From Alphaproteobacteria bacterium (GTDB lineage Bacteria > Pseudomonadota > Alphaproteobacteria > Rhodobacterales > Rhodobacteraceae), in the NCBI GenBank assembly GCA_030428355.1, contig JAUIBL010000020.1, positions 1 through 64,000 of the forward strand: a stretch of 64,000 bases of DNA, in the 5' to 3' direction. Every line of letters starts with the position of its first letter. Positions within the stretch are counted from its first letter, which is position 1. A model generated the notes under the pieces. That model ran no database searches. It was given only the letters and a program-made list of their open reading frames with translations, and was not told the origin of the DNA. Positions 53,570 through 61,354 of the stretch are shown one piece after another. The position numbers and the translations under genes were made by a program.

Positions 53570-54466
53570 ATGGCCAATTATGCGAATCTCCCGGCCCCGT
53601 CACCGGAAGCTGGACTGAGCCGCTACTTGCAGGAAATCCGGAAGTTCCCGCTTCTGGAGCCTGAAGAAGAGTACATGCTCGCCAAACGTTGGGTCGAGCA
53701 GGAAGACACCGAAGCCGCACACAGGATGGTCACAAGCCACCTGCGCCTCGCCGCGAAGATCGCGATGGGCTATCGTGGCTATGGTCTGCCGCAGGCCGAG
53801 GTGATCTCGGAGGCGAATGTCGGGCTTATGCAGGCGGTCAAACGGTTCGATCCCGAAAAGGGCTTCCGTCTGGCGACCTATGCCATGTGGTGGATCCGTG
53901 CGTCGATCCAGGAATATATTCTGCGGTCCTGGTCGCTGGTGAAGCTGGGCACGACCAGCGCCCAGAAAAAGCTGTTCTTCAACCTGCGCAAGGCGAAGTC
54001 GCGGATCGGTGCGCTGGAAGATGGCGATCTGCATCCGGATCACGTTCTCAAGATCGCAACCGATCTGGGTGTGACAGAGGACGAGGTGATTTCGATGAAC
54101 CGGCGTCTTTCGGGCGGGGATGCGTCGTTGAATGCGACGGTCGGATCCGAAGGCGAGGGCACGATGCAGTGGCAGGACTGGCTGGAGGATGAATCCGCCG
54201 ACCAGGCTGGCGACTATGAAGAACGCGATGAGCTTGAAGCGCGGCGGGCGATGCTGGTGCAGGCGATGGATGTGCTGAACGACCGTGAGAAAGACATCCT
54301 GACCCAGCGCCGTCTGGCGGACAAGCCGGTGACGCTCGAGGACCTGTCGGCGCAATATGATGTCAGCCGCGAGCGTATTCGCCAGATCGAGGTGCGCGCG
54401 TTCGAGAAACTGCAGAAGCGGATGCGCGATCTTGCCCGCGAGCAGGGATTGCTTTCGGTCAACTGA
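53570..54466 (+). CDS. rpoH: Heat-shock sigma factor RpoH
   Basis: 298 residues. Region 1.2/2.1 begins LSRYLQEIRKFPLLEPEEEY; region 2.4 shows ATYAMWWIRASIQEYILRSWSLVK near 105-128. The 'RpoH box' equivalent is around QKKLFFNLRKAKSRI near 131-146. Region 4.2 ends with SRERIRQIEVRAFEKLQKRM. It directs RNA polymerase to heat- and oxidative-stress promoters; in Rhodobacter RpoH proteins control the ccaF1-CcsR locus. An RpoH-like promoter lies upstream and a strong terminator follows. Confidence 0.96.
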   Translation: MANYANLPAPSPEAGLSRYLQEIRKFPLLEPEEEYMLAKRWVEQEDTEAAHRMVTSHLRLAAKIAMGYRGYGLPQAEVISEANVGLMQAVKRFDPEKGFRLATYAMWWIRASIQEYILRSWSLVKLGTTSAQKKLFFNLRKAKSRIGALEDGDLHPDHVLKIATDLGVTEDEVISMNRRLSGGDASLNATVGSEGEGTMQWQDWLEDESADQAGDYEERDELEARRAMLVQAMDVLNDREKDILTQRRLADKPVTLEDLSAQYDVSRERIRQIEVRAFEKLQKRMRDLAREQGLLSVN

Positions 54467-54490
54467 TCGGTGCCTTGACCTGATTTCAAG

Positions 54491-54516
54491 AACGCCGGGC
54501 CTGTGCCCGGCGTTTT
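54491..54516 (+). terminator. Terminator after rpoH
   Basis: AACGCCGGGC (54491-54500) pairs with GCCCGGCGTT (54505-54514) around CTGT and runs into TTC. A classic intrinsic terminator, 25 bases past the stop. Confidence 0.88.
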
Positions 54517-54555
54517 CTCGTGTTAGATCGGGGTCGTTAGACAGGAGGGGTGTGC

Positions 54556-55524
54556 ATGACAGAGCTGCGGTGGGGACTTCTTGGGGCGGCGAAATTCGCG
54601 CGCGAGCAGATGGCCCCGGCCATTCATGCCGCAACGCGGTCGAAACTTGTCATGTTGGCGACCTCGCATCCGGCGAAGGCCGCGCCGTTTCAGGCGATGG
54701 ATGGCGCATTACGGGTGGTGGACAGCTATGAGGCGGTGCTGGCCGATCCGGATGTGGATGCGGTCTATATCCCGCTGCCCAATTCGCTGCATGTGGAGTG
54801 GACGCGCAAGGCGCTTGAGGCGGGCAAGCATGTGCTGTGCGAAAAGCCGATTGCGATGAAGGCGGACGAGATCGACGGGCTGATTGCACTGCGGGATCGC
54901 ACCGGGTTGGTGGCAGCAGAGGCTTATATGATCGTGCATCACCCACAATGGCAGCAGGTGCGCGACTGGGTGCAGAGCGGGGCGATTGGCGATCTGCGGC
55001 GGGTCAACGCGACCTTCACCTATGACAATTCGGGTGATCCGGGGAACATCCGCAACGCGGTTGAGACGGGTGGCGGCAGTCTGCCGGATATTGGGGTCTA
55101 TACGCTGGGCTGCACGCGCTACGTGACGGGGCAGGAGCCCGAGGCGGTGCTGTTTGCCGACATCCGGCGGGAGACCGGTGTCGAGGTGCGGGCCGAGGCC
55201 ATTGTGCAGTTCGACGGGTTCACGCTTACGTCGCTCACGTCGATGCGGATGCTGCGCTATCAGTCGGTGACGTTTCAGGGCACGGAGGGCGTGATCGAGG
55301 TTCCGGTGCCGTTCAACCCGCTGGGTTATGGCGATGCCGAGGTGCGGCTGATGCGCAAGTCCGGGCCGGTCGAGGTTTGCCGCTATCCGGGTGTCAACCA
55401 GTATGTGCGGCAGGTCGAGGCGTTTGGCGCTGCGGTGCGCGGGGAAGCAGCTTATCCCTGTCCGCTGGAATTCAGCCAGGGCACGCAACGGCTGATCGAC
55501 ATGATCTGGGCGGCGGAGCTGTAA
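54556..55524 (+). CDS. Gfo/Idh/MocA family oxidoreductase
   Basis: 322 residues. The N-terminal Rossmann fold starts at RWGLLGAAKFA, where the usual G-x-G-x-x-G/A is GLLGAA. The EKP motif is KHVLCEKPIAMKADE near 93-107. The C-terminal alpha/beta domain with GGSLPDIGVYTLG near 171-183 matches the family's dimer domain. It is an NAD(P)-dependent sugar or polyol dehydrogenase of unknown substrate. GGAGGGG precedes ATG 54556. Confidence 0.88.
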   Translation: MTELRWGLLGAAKFAREQMAPAIHAATRSKLVMLATSHPAKAAPFQAMDGALRVVDSYEAVLADPDVDAVYIPLPNSLHVEWTRKALEAGKHVLCEKPIAMKADEIDGLIALRDRTGLVAAEAYMIVHHPQWQQVRDWVQSGAIGDLRRVNATFTYDNSGDPGNIRNAVETGGGSLPDIGVYTLGCTRYVTGQEPEAVLFADIRRETGVEVRAEAIVQFDGFTLTSLTSMRMLRYQSVTFQGTEGVIEVPVPFNPLGYGDAEVRLMRKSGPVEVCRYPGVNQYVRQVEAFGAAVRGEAAYPCPLEFSQGTQRLIDMIWAAEL

Positions 55525-55538
55525 GGGTCTGGGATGAA

Positions 55539-55568
55539 AAAAGGGCTGATCCGAGGATCAGCCCTTTT
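55539..55568. terminator. Bidirectional terminator between convergent genes
   Basis: AAAA, GGGCTGATC (55543-55551), loop CGAG, GATCAGCCC (55556-55564), TTTT. The A-run and the T-run on the two sides let it stop transcription from both the Gfo/Idh gene and phaZ. Confidence 0.85.
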
Positions 55569-55571
55569 GAT

Positions 55572-56852
55572 TTACGCCGCGTTGGTGTTTGCGGGTTTGA
55601 CCTTTTTGGCCGAGTCGCGGTTGCCCGCGTTGCTGTCGATGAAATCGAGCACGAGTGGTCGGATGTTGTTGCGCCAGCTTTTACCAGCGAAGATGCCGTA
55701 ATGGCCGGCACCGGGTTCGACATGGCTGGCTTTCATGCTGTTGGGCAGGCCGGTGCAGAGGTTGAGCGCGGCAAGGCACTGGCCGGGGGCCGAGATGTCG
55801 TCTTTCTCGCCTTCGACGGTCTTGACGGCGACCTTGGTGATGGCGCCGAAATCGACCTTGTGACCGGAGACGACAAATTCGTTCTTCGCGATCTCGCGCT
55901 TCTTGAAGATGCGGTCGACGGTGGAGAGATAGAACTCGGCGGGCATATCCATGACGGCAAGATATTCGTCATAGAAGCGGTTGTGTGGATCGTGGTCGGA
56001 CGCTTCGCCGCGCATCACGTTCTGGATCTGGTTCGAGAAGGCGGTTGCGTGGCGGTCACCGTTCATCGAGATGAAGGAGGCCAATTGCAGGAGGCCCGGA
56101 TAGACCATGCGGCCCACGCCTTTGTACTTGAAGCCGACGCGCTGGATCATGGTTTCCTCGAGCTGGCCCATGGTCACGCGGCGGCCAAAGTCGGTCACGT
56201 CGGTTGGGGTGGCATCGGGATCGACCGGGCCGCCGATCAGGGTCAGGGTGCGCGGCTGTGCGTCGGGGTCCAACTCTGCCAGATAGGCGGTTGCAGCGAG
56301 CGTCAGGGGCACGGGCTGGCAGACGGCGACGACATTGGTTTCCGGGCCGAGTTCGCGCATGAACTCCATCAGGTAGAGGGTGTAATCCTCGACATCGAAC
56401 TTGCCGGCGCTGACGGGGATGTCGCGGGCGTTGTTCCAGTCTGTCACGTAAACTTCGCAATTCACGAGTAGGGATTTGACGGTGGAGCGGAGGAGCGTCG
56501 CGTAGTGCCCGGACATCGGTGCCACAAGAAGGATCTTGCGGGGCTGTTCTTCGCGTCCGGTGACGTTGAAATGGATCAGATTGCCGAAAGGACGTTCGAC
56601 TATGGTCTTAACCTCGACGAGGTGATCCTTGCCGTCTTCGCAGGTGAATGTTCGAATCCCCCAGTCAGGTTTGACCACCATCCGTTCGAACGTGCGCTCG
56701 GTGACTTCGCCCCATGCGGCCATCCACTGCATGGCAGGATTGGGCATCATGGCCCAGGCCGGGTAGGAGGCCATGGTGCGTGCTGTTGCGCCAAGCCATT
56801 GATTTGTATTGCGAAGTGTCTCCATGAGATCGTAGGTCATCATGTAGCGCAT
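55572..56852 (-). CDS. phaZ: Intracellular polyhydroxybutyrate depolymerase
   Basis: 426 residues. The start MRYMMTYDLMETLRNTNQWL and the lipase-like VAPMSGHYATLLR segment (nucleophile S114) match intracellular PhaZ of Rhodobacter/Paracoccus. ASHVEPGAGHYGIFAG near 380-395 holds the His. It degrades stored PHB to 3-hydroxybutyrate oligomers in the cytoplasm. AGGAG precedes ATG 56852. It diverges from phaC, with a PhaR-type site in the shared promoter region. Confidence 0.94.
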   Translation of the reverse strand: MRYMMTYDLMETLRNTNQWLGATARTMASYPAWAMMPNPAMQWMAAWGEVTERTFERMVVKPDWGIRTFTCEDGKDHLVEVKTIVERPFGNLIHFNVTGREEQPRKILLVAPMSGHYATLLRSTVKSLLVNCEVYVTDWNNARDIPVSAGKFDVEDYTLYLMEFMRELGPETNVVAVCQPVPLTLAATAYLAELDPDAQPRTLTLIGGPVDPDATPTDVTDFGRRVTMGQLEETMIQRVGFKYKGVGRMVYPGLLQLASFISMNGDRHATAFSNQIQNVMRGEASDHDPHNRFYDEYLAVMDMPAEFYLSTVDRIFKKREIAKNEFVVSGHKVDFGAITKVAVKTVEGEKDDISAPGQCLAALNLCTGLPNSMKASHVEPGAGHYGIFAGKSWRNNIRPLVLDFIDSNAGNRDSAKKVKPANTNAA

Positions 56853-56928
56853 AGAGGCGTCTCCTTCAGCGTTTGCCCAAAAATCGGGCCAATTCGTCGC
56901 TTTGCCTCCCACCGCAGGCGACTGTATT

Positions 56929-56939
56929 CTGCATGGCAG
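56929..56939. promoter_or_regulatory. PhaR-type operator between phaZ and phaC
   Basis: CTGC-ATG-GCAG is an exact CTGC-N3-GCAG palindrome. It is 25 bp before the phaC start codon and 77 bp before that of phaZ, so PhaR could act on both. The same motif is found before phaP and phaR. Confidence 0.7.
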
Positions 56940-56963
56940 CATGAATAGGGGGGAATATTGGCC

Positions 56964-58757
56964 ATGACAACCAACGACGTTGCCGCACCGGAAATGAGCG
57001 CGGAACTTGAGGCCAATTTGCAAAAGATCGAAACGCTGTCGCAGCGGCTCGTGTCTGCCCTATCGCACAAGAAGCAGGTCAATCCCGCGCTGAGCGGTCC
57101 TGATGCGATGCTTTATGGCAAGGCGATGCAGGCCTATTGGCAGGAATGGATGCAGAACCCGGCCAAGATCCTCGAGCATCAGATCGAGTATTGGGGCAAG
57201 TCCGTCACGCACTATGTTGAAGCGCAGCAAGCGTTGGCCAAGGGCAAGCTGCAGGCTCCCTCTGATCCCGGCCCCAAGGACCGGCGGTTCAAGAACCCGC
57301 TTTGGGACGAGCATCCGTATTTCAACTTCATCAAGCAGCAGTACCTGATCAACGCCGAGGCGATCCGCACCGCGGTGGAAGATGTCGAGGACATGGACGC
57401 GACCGAGAAAAAGCGGTTGCGGTACTTTGCGCAGCAGATCGTCGACATGTTCGCGCCGACGAATTTCTTTGCCACCAATCCCGATGCTTTGCAGAAGGCG
57501 CTTGAGACCGAAGGCGAAAGCCTTGTGAAAGGTCTGGAGAACCTTGTCAAAGACCTCGAGGCCAACAATGGCGAGCTGGTGGTCCGGCTGGTGGACGAGG
57601 GCGCCTTTGAAGTTGGCGGCAATATCGCCACGGCCGAAGGCGAGGTGATCTATCGCAATCACATGATGGAGGTGATCCAGTACGCGCCGACCACCGAGAA
57701 GGTGCGCGAAACCCCCATCGTGCTGTTCCCGCCCTGGATCAACAAGTTCTACATCCTGGACCTGAAGCCGGAAAATTCGTTCATCCGCTGGGTGGTGGAT
57801 CAGGGCTACACGCTGTTTGTGATAAGCTGGATCAACCCCGACGAGTCCTACAAGGATGTCGGGCTCGATACCTATATCGAAGACGGCTACCTGCGGGCGA
57901 TCGAAGAGGTGAAGTCGATCTGCAAGGTCGATAAGGTCAACGCCATCGGCTATTGCATCGCGGGCACCACGCTGAGCCTGACGCTGTCGCTACTGAAACA
58001 GAAGGGTGACAGTTCGATCAAGTCGGCGACCTTCTTTACCACGCTGACCGATTTTTCGGATCAAGGGGAGTTCACGCCCTTCCTGCAGAACGATTTCATC
58101 GACGGGATCGAAGAGGAAATCGGGGATACCGGTCTTCTCAAGTCGTTCATCATGGCGCGGACCTTCAGCTTTCTGCGGTCGAACGATCTGATCTACGGGC
58201 CGGCCATCAAGAGCTACATGATGGGCGAGACGCCGCCGGCGTTCGATCTGCTGTATTGGAACGGCGACGGTGCGAACCTGCCCGGCAAGATGGCAATCCA
58301 GTATCTGCGGGGGCTGTGCCAGTCGAACAAGTTTGCCGAAGGCGGGTTCGAACTGATGGGCCACACCCTTTCGCTGCGCGATGTGGACGTGCCCCTGTGT
58401 TCCATCGCCTGCGAGACCGATCACATCGCGGCATGGAAGGATTGCTATCGCGGCATGCAGACAATGGGGTCGAAGTCCAAGCAGTTCATTCTGTCGGAAT
58501 CGGGCCATATCGCGGGAATCGTCAATCCGCCCAGCAAGAACAAGTACGGCCATTACACGAATGATGACCTGTCTCTTGCGCCGGACGACTGGAAATCCGG
58601 TGCCTCTTATACCGAGGGGTCCTGGTGGCCGGTCTGGGAAAAATGGCTCGCGAAACGTGCCGGGAAATGGATCAAGGCACGGGAAGTAGGGGATAAATCC
58701 CATCCGCCGCTGGCCCCCGCACCGGGTACCTATGTGCGCATCAAGGCACGCGTCTGA
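56964..58757 (+). CDS. phaC: Poly(3-hydroxybutyrate) polymerase, class I PhaC
   Basis: 597 residues from ATG 56964. An in-frame TTG at 56958 has a closer GGGGGG upstream and may be the true start. The alpha/beta-hydrolase catalytic triad is C331 in GYCIAGTTLS (lipase-like GxCxG), D486 in CETDHIAAW and H515 in SESGHIAGI. It polymerises (R)-3-hydroxybutyryl-CoA at the granule surface. phaP follows after about 140 bases with its own promoter. Confidence 0.95.
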   Translation: MTTNDVAAPEMSAELEANLQKIETLSQRLVSALSHKKQVNPALSGPDAMLYGKAMQAYWQEWMQNPAKILEHQIEYWGKSVTHYVEAQQALAKGKLQAPSDPGPKDRRFKNPLWDEHPYFNFIKQQYLINAEAIRTAVEDVEDMDATEKKRLRYFAQQIVDMFAPTNFFATNPDALQKALETEGESLVKGLENLVKDLEANNGELVVRLVDEGAFEVGGNIATAEGEVIYRNHMMEVIQYAPTTEKVRETPIVLFPPWINKFYILDLKPENSFIRWVVDQGYTLFVISWINPDESYKDVGLDTYIEDGYLRAIEEVKSICKVDKVNAIGYCIAGTTLSLTLSLLKQKGDSSIKSATFFTTLTDFSDQGEFTPFLQNDFIDGIEEEIGDTGLLKSFIMARTFSFLRSNDLIYGPAIKSYMMGETPPAFDLLYWNGDGANLPGKMAIQYLRGLCQSNKFAEGGFELMGHTLSLRDVDVPLCSIACETDHIAAWKDCYRGMQTMGSKSKQFILSESGHIAGIVNPPSKNKYGHYTNDDLSLAPDDWKSGASYTEGSWWPVWEKWLAKRAGKWIKAREVGDKSHPPLAPAPGTYVRIKARV

Positions 58758-58788
58758 CCCTGCTCTGACCTTACGTAAAAGTTTTTTG

Positions 58789-58836
58789 CTGCAGTGCAGA
58801 AAAAGACTTGAATTGCTGCAGTGCAGCATGTATATC
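58789..58836 (+). promoter_or_regulatory. Phasin promoter with two PhaR operators
   Basis: TTGAAT (58808-58813), a 17-bp spacer, TATATC (58831-58836): a good sigma-70-type promoter. A PhaR site TGCTGC-AGT-GCAGCA (58814-58828) covers the spacer, and a second (CTGC-AGT-GCAG, 58789-58799) lies 27 bp upstream. PhaR bound here would block transcription until PHB granules draw it away. Confidence 0.85.
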
Positions 58837-58894
58837 TTCTGCATCTGCACAAGACAGCGGGGTGGGCCCGCCGAGCAGGAAAAGGATTTGAGCA

Positions 58895-59344
58895 ATGGCT
58901 AAGACAACCGACATGACCGCGACACTGAAAGAAATGATGGGTGCATTCCCGGTCGACACGAAAGCAATGGAAGACGCTTTCAAAACCACCGCAACTCTGA
59001 ACGAGAAGCTGTCGCACGTGGCTCTGGAAGCCGCTGAGAAATCGTCCGAGATTTCCGCGAAGTGGACGAAAGAGACTCTGGCAAAGCTGGGCGAAATGTC
59101 CAAAGCAAAGGCCGAGCCGGCCGATTATGCAAAAGCGATGACCGATTTCGCATCGGCTCAGGCTGAAGTTGCTGCCGAGAACATGGCTGCCTTCGCCGAG
59201 ATCGCGAAGAAAGTCCAGATGGACACAGTCGAGCTGATGATGGCTGCTGGCAAGGACCTGTCGGAAGACGCGACTGCCGCTGTCAAGAAAGCAACTGCTG
59301 ACGCGACTGCTGCTGCCAAGAAGGCAACTGCTGCTGCGAAGTAA
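58895..59344 (+). CDS. phaP: Phasin (granule-associated protein)
   Basis: 149 residues, helical and Ala/Lys/Glu-rich, without signal peptide. The central part follows the phasin_2 pattern (EISAKWTKETLAKLGEMSK, AMTDFASAQAEVAAENM), and the C-terminal (A/T-K-K) repeats resemble histone-like Ala-Lys tails. It coats PHB granules and limits their size. Codons are strongly biased, as expected of an abundant protein. GGATTT..., not a classic Shine-Dalgarno, lies before the start; AAAAGG at 58880 is nearest. Confidence 0.93.
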   Translation: MAKTTDMTATLKEMMGAFPVDTKAMEDAFKTTATLNEKLSHVALEAAEKSSEISAKWTKETLAKLGEMSKAKAEPADYAKAMTDFASAQAEVAAENMAAFAEIAKKVQMDTVELMMAAGKDLSEDATAAVKKATADATAAAKKATAAAK

Positions 59345-59355
59345 GCTTCAGGGAT

Positions 59356-59386
59356 TAGCGTTCTCTCCTCCCAAATCGGAACGCTA
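59356..59386 (+). ncRNA. Hairpin with CcsR-like CUCCUCCC loop in the phaP 3' region
   Basis: TAGCGTTC (59356-59363) pairs with GAACGCTA (59379-59386); the 15-nt loop starts TCTCCTCCC. This is the same loop as the terminator hairpin of the CcsR array (20057-20093). It is located 12 bases past the phaP stop and just before the phaP terminator. It may be a lone cuckoo-type element or the source of a 3'-UTR-derived small RNA. Confidence 0.5.
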
Positions 59387-59392
59387 TCTTCT

Positions 59393-59423
59393 GGCCGGGT
59401 CCCTTGTGGATCCGGCCTTTTTT
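59393..59423 (+). terminator. Terminator after phaP
   Basis: GGCCGGGTCC (59393-59402) pairs with GGATCCGGCC (59408-59417), one G-U pair, loop CTTGT, followed by six T residues (59418-59423). Strong intrinsic terminator. Confidence 0.9.
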
Positions 59424-59474
59424 GTGTCCGGGGCCTGTCAGCAGTGCTTTCTTTTTGTGCGGCATGTGCTTAGG

Positions 59475-59485
59475 CTGCAATGCAG
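59475..59485. promoter_or_regulatory. PhaR-type operator before phaR (autoregulation)
   Basis: GCTGC-AAT-GCAGC (core 59475-59485) is an exact CTGC-N3-GCAG site, 25 bp before the phaR start codon. It implies that PhaR represses its own gene. Confidence 0.75.
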
Positions 59486-59509
59486 CGAAGATAACGGGGA
59501 GGGGACACC

Positions 59510-60085
59510 TTGGCCGAAGACCAAAATCCGCTTTTGATCAAGCGATATGCGAGCCGACGTCTCTACAATACCGAAACATCCGATTACGTGACGCTCGAGG
59601 ACATTGCGGGGTTCATCCGCGGTGGTCGCGAGGTCAAGATCGTCGATCTGAAATCCGGCGACGACCTGACACGTCAGTACCTTCTGCAGATCATCGCAGA
59701 ACACGAAAGCCGCGGCGAAAGCGTGCTGCCGACAAATGTCCTCAATGACCTCGTGCGCAGCTACACCACGCAGGCCACAAGCGCGGTGCCGCAATTTCTG
59801 GCGGCGAGCTTCGAGATGTTCCGAGACAGCCAGTCGAAATGGATGGAGAACATGAGCAAGGCCAACCCGATGTCGGGCATGCCGGGGTTCGAGGCCATTC
59901 AGGCGCAGCAGGAGGCGTTTCTCAAGGCGATGACCGGCGGCATGTCCGGCAACTGGAAGGCGCCGAACAAGGAAGACGCCTCGGGCGACACGTCCAAGGC
60001 ACCCAAATCCGACACAGAGGATCTGGACGCGATCAAGACGCAACTGGCCGAGCTTCAACGCAAATTGTCGAAGCTCGACAAGTGA
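59510..60085 (+). CDS. phaR: Polyhydroxyalkanoate synthesis repressor PhaR
   Basis: 191 residues from a TTG start with GGGGAGGGG upstream. The PHB/PHA accumulation regulator DNA-binding domain occupies about 8-70 (LLIKRYASRRLYNTETSDYV). A central PHB-binding region (QEAFLKAMTGGM) and a C-terminal coiled coil (IKTQLAELQRKLSKL) follow. PhaR senses PHB directly and represses phasin and its own gene. Exact operators in this window match that role. Its stop abuts the stop of the convergent next gene. Confidence 0.95.
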   Translation: MAEDQNPLLIKRYASRRLYNTETSDYVTLEDIAGFIRGGREVKIVDLKSGDDLTRQYLLQIIAEHESRGESVLPTNVLNDLVRSYTTQATSAVPQFLAASFEMFRDSQSKWMENMSKANPMSGMPGFEAIQAQQEAFLKAMTGGMSGNWKAPNKEDASGDTSKAPKSDTEDLDAIKTQLAELQRKLSKLDK

Positions 60086-61276
60086 TCAGGCGGTGGCCTG
60101 CATTCTGGGCCGCATGACGTGATCGACGGCGGACAGGATCACGTCCGCCACCGCATCGCAGTCTTCGATGGTCAGCCGCGCGGGCAGACGGCAATCACAG
60201 GCCCGGGCCAGCATCTTGCGCGTCTTGGGCAGATCCGGGGCCGGTCCAAGGAATTCCCAGTTCCAGAACGCGCGCGCATTGTCGGCGCTGCGGCCGAACA
60301 CCTGAATGGACACACCCATCTCTTTGGCGGTGTCGACAAAAGCGTCGACGGCGGCGTCTGTCATGTCGCAGAGGCTGAACTGGAGCGAATCCGGAGCGCG
60401 CTCTTCCTGCGGCAGGGACGGAGGCACGGTGATCCACGGGGATTGGTCGATCCGGGCGGCGACGTGATCGTGGTTGCGGCGGCCATCCCGGACGCGGCGC
60501 GCGAGTTCCGGCAATTGCGGACGGATCACGGCAGCCGAGAGGTTGGACATACGCAGATTGTAGAGCGGCAGCTTGTTCTGCCACTTGGCAAAGGCGTCGT
60601 GCAGGACGGGGTGTTTCTTCCAGTTGTGCTCATACGCGCCCGACAGGATCACCGCGCGGGCGATCAGGTCGGCATCGTCGGTCAGAAGGATGCCGCCTTC
60701 GCCGGCATTGAGCATCTTGTAGCTTTGGAAGCTGAAACAGCCGACATGGCCCAGCGTGCCGATCCTCCGACCGTTCCAGAGCGTGCCCAATGAGTGCGCG
60801 GCGTCTTCGATCACCGGAAGGCCACGGGCCTCGGCCAGTTGCAGGACCGCGTCCATGTCCGAGGTGTGGCCGCGCATGTGGCTGATCATCACCGCCTGAA
60901 CGTCGTCGATCCTTGCTTCGAAATCGGTCATGTCGATGCGGTAGCTGTCATCCACTTCGCAGAGCACAGGCACACAATCGGCATGGACGATGGAGGACGG
61001 CACGGCCGCAAAGGTGAAGGCCGGGATCAGCACCCTGGCACCACGCGGCAGGCCCAGTGCCTTGAGCGACAGGAACAGCGCGGCAGAGCAACTGCTGACC
61101 GCAAGCGCGTATTGCGCGCCCATCATCTTGGCGAATTCGGCTTCCAGAAGCGCCACCGGGGCCGCCTCGGGGGCGGTGTAGCGGAAAAGGTCCCCGGAGT
61201 GCAGCAGGCGGTCGATCTCGTGCCGCGCCGCTTCGGGGATGGGTTCTGCGTCGTGCATGTTCGGAAGGTCTGCCAT
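60086..61276 (-). CDS. DegT/DnrJ/EryC1/StrS family aminotransferase-like protein
   Basis: 396 residues from ATG 61276. An N-terminal strand/helix with AVSSCSAALFLSLKALG near 57-73 is followed by DAAHSLGTLWNGR near 155 (the PLP-ring Asp) and the SYKMLNAGEGG segment near 185, where K is the PLP lysine. DegT proteins transfer amino groups to keto-sugars or similar. There are no other sugar-modification genes nearby, so the substrate is unknown. It ends without any gap at the phaR stop. Confidence 0.83.
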   Translation of the reverse strand: MADLPNMHDAEPIPEAARHEIDRLLHSGDLFRYTAPEAAPVALLEAEFAKMMGAQYALAVSSCSAALFLSLKALGLPRGARVLIPAFTFAAVPSSIVHADCVPVLCEVDDSYRIDMTDFEARIDDVQAVMISHMRGHTSDMDAVLQLAEARGLPVIEDAAHSLGTLWNGRRIGTLGHVGCFSFQSYKMLNAGEGGILLTDDADLIARAVILSGAYEHNWKKHPVLHDAFAKWQNKLPLYNLRMSNLSAAVIRPQLPELARRVRDGRRNHDHVAARIDQSPWITVPPSLPQEERAPDSLQFSLCDMTDAAVDAFVDTAKEMGVSIQVFGRSADNARAFWNWEFLGPAPDLPKTRKMLARACDCRLPARLTIEDCDAVADVILSAVDHVMRPRMQATA

Positions 61277-61354
61277 CGCTGCGCCTTTTGTCTGTTCTCG
61301 GTTCACCATACGCGCTGTCACGTCCTTATGACAGAGGTATGACAGACCATGCGG

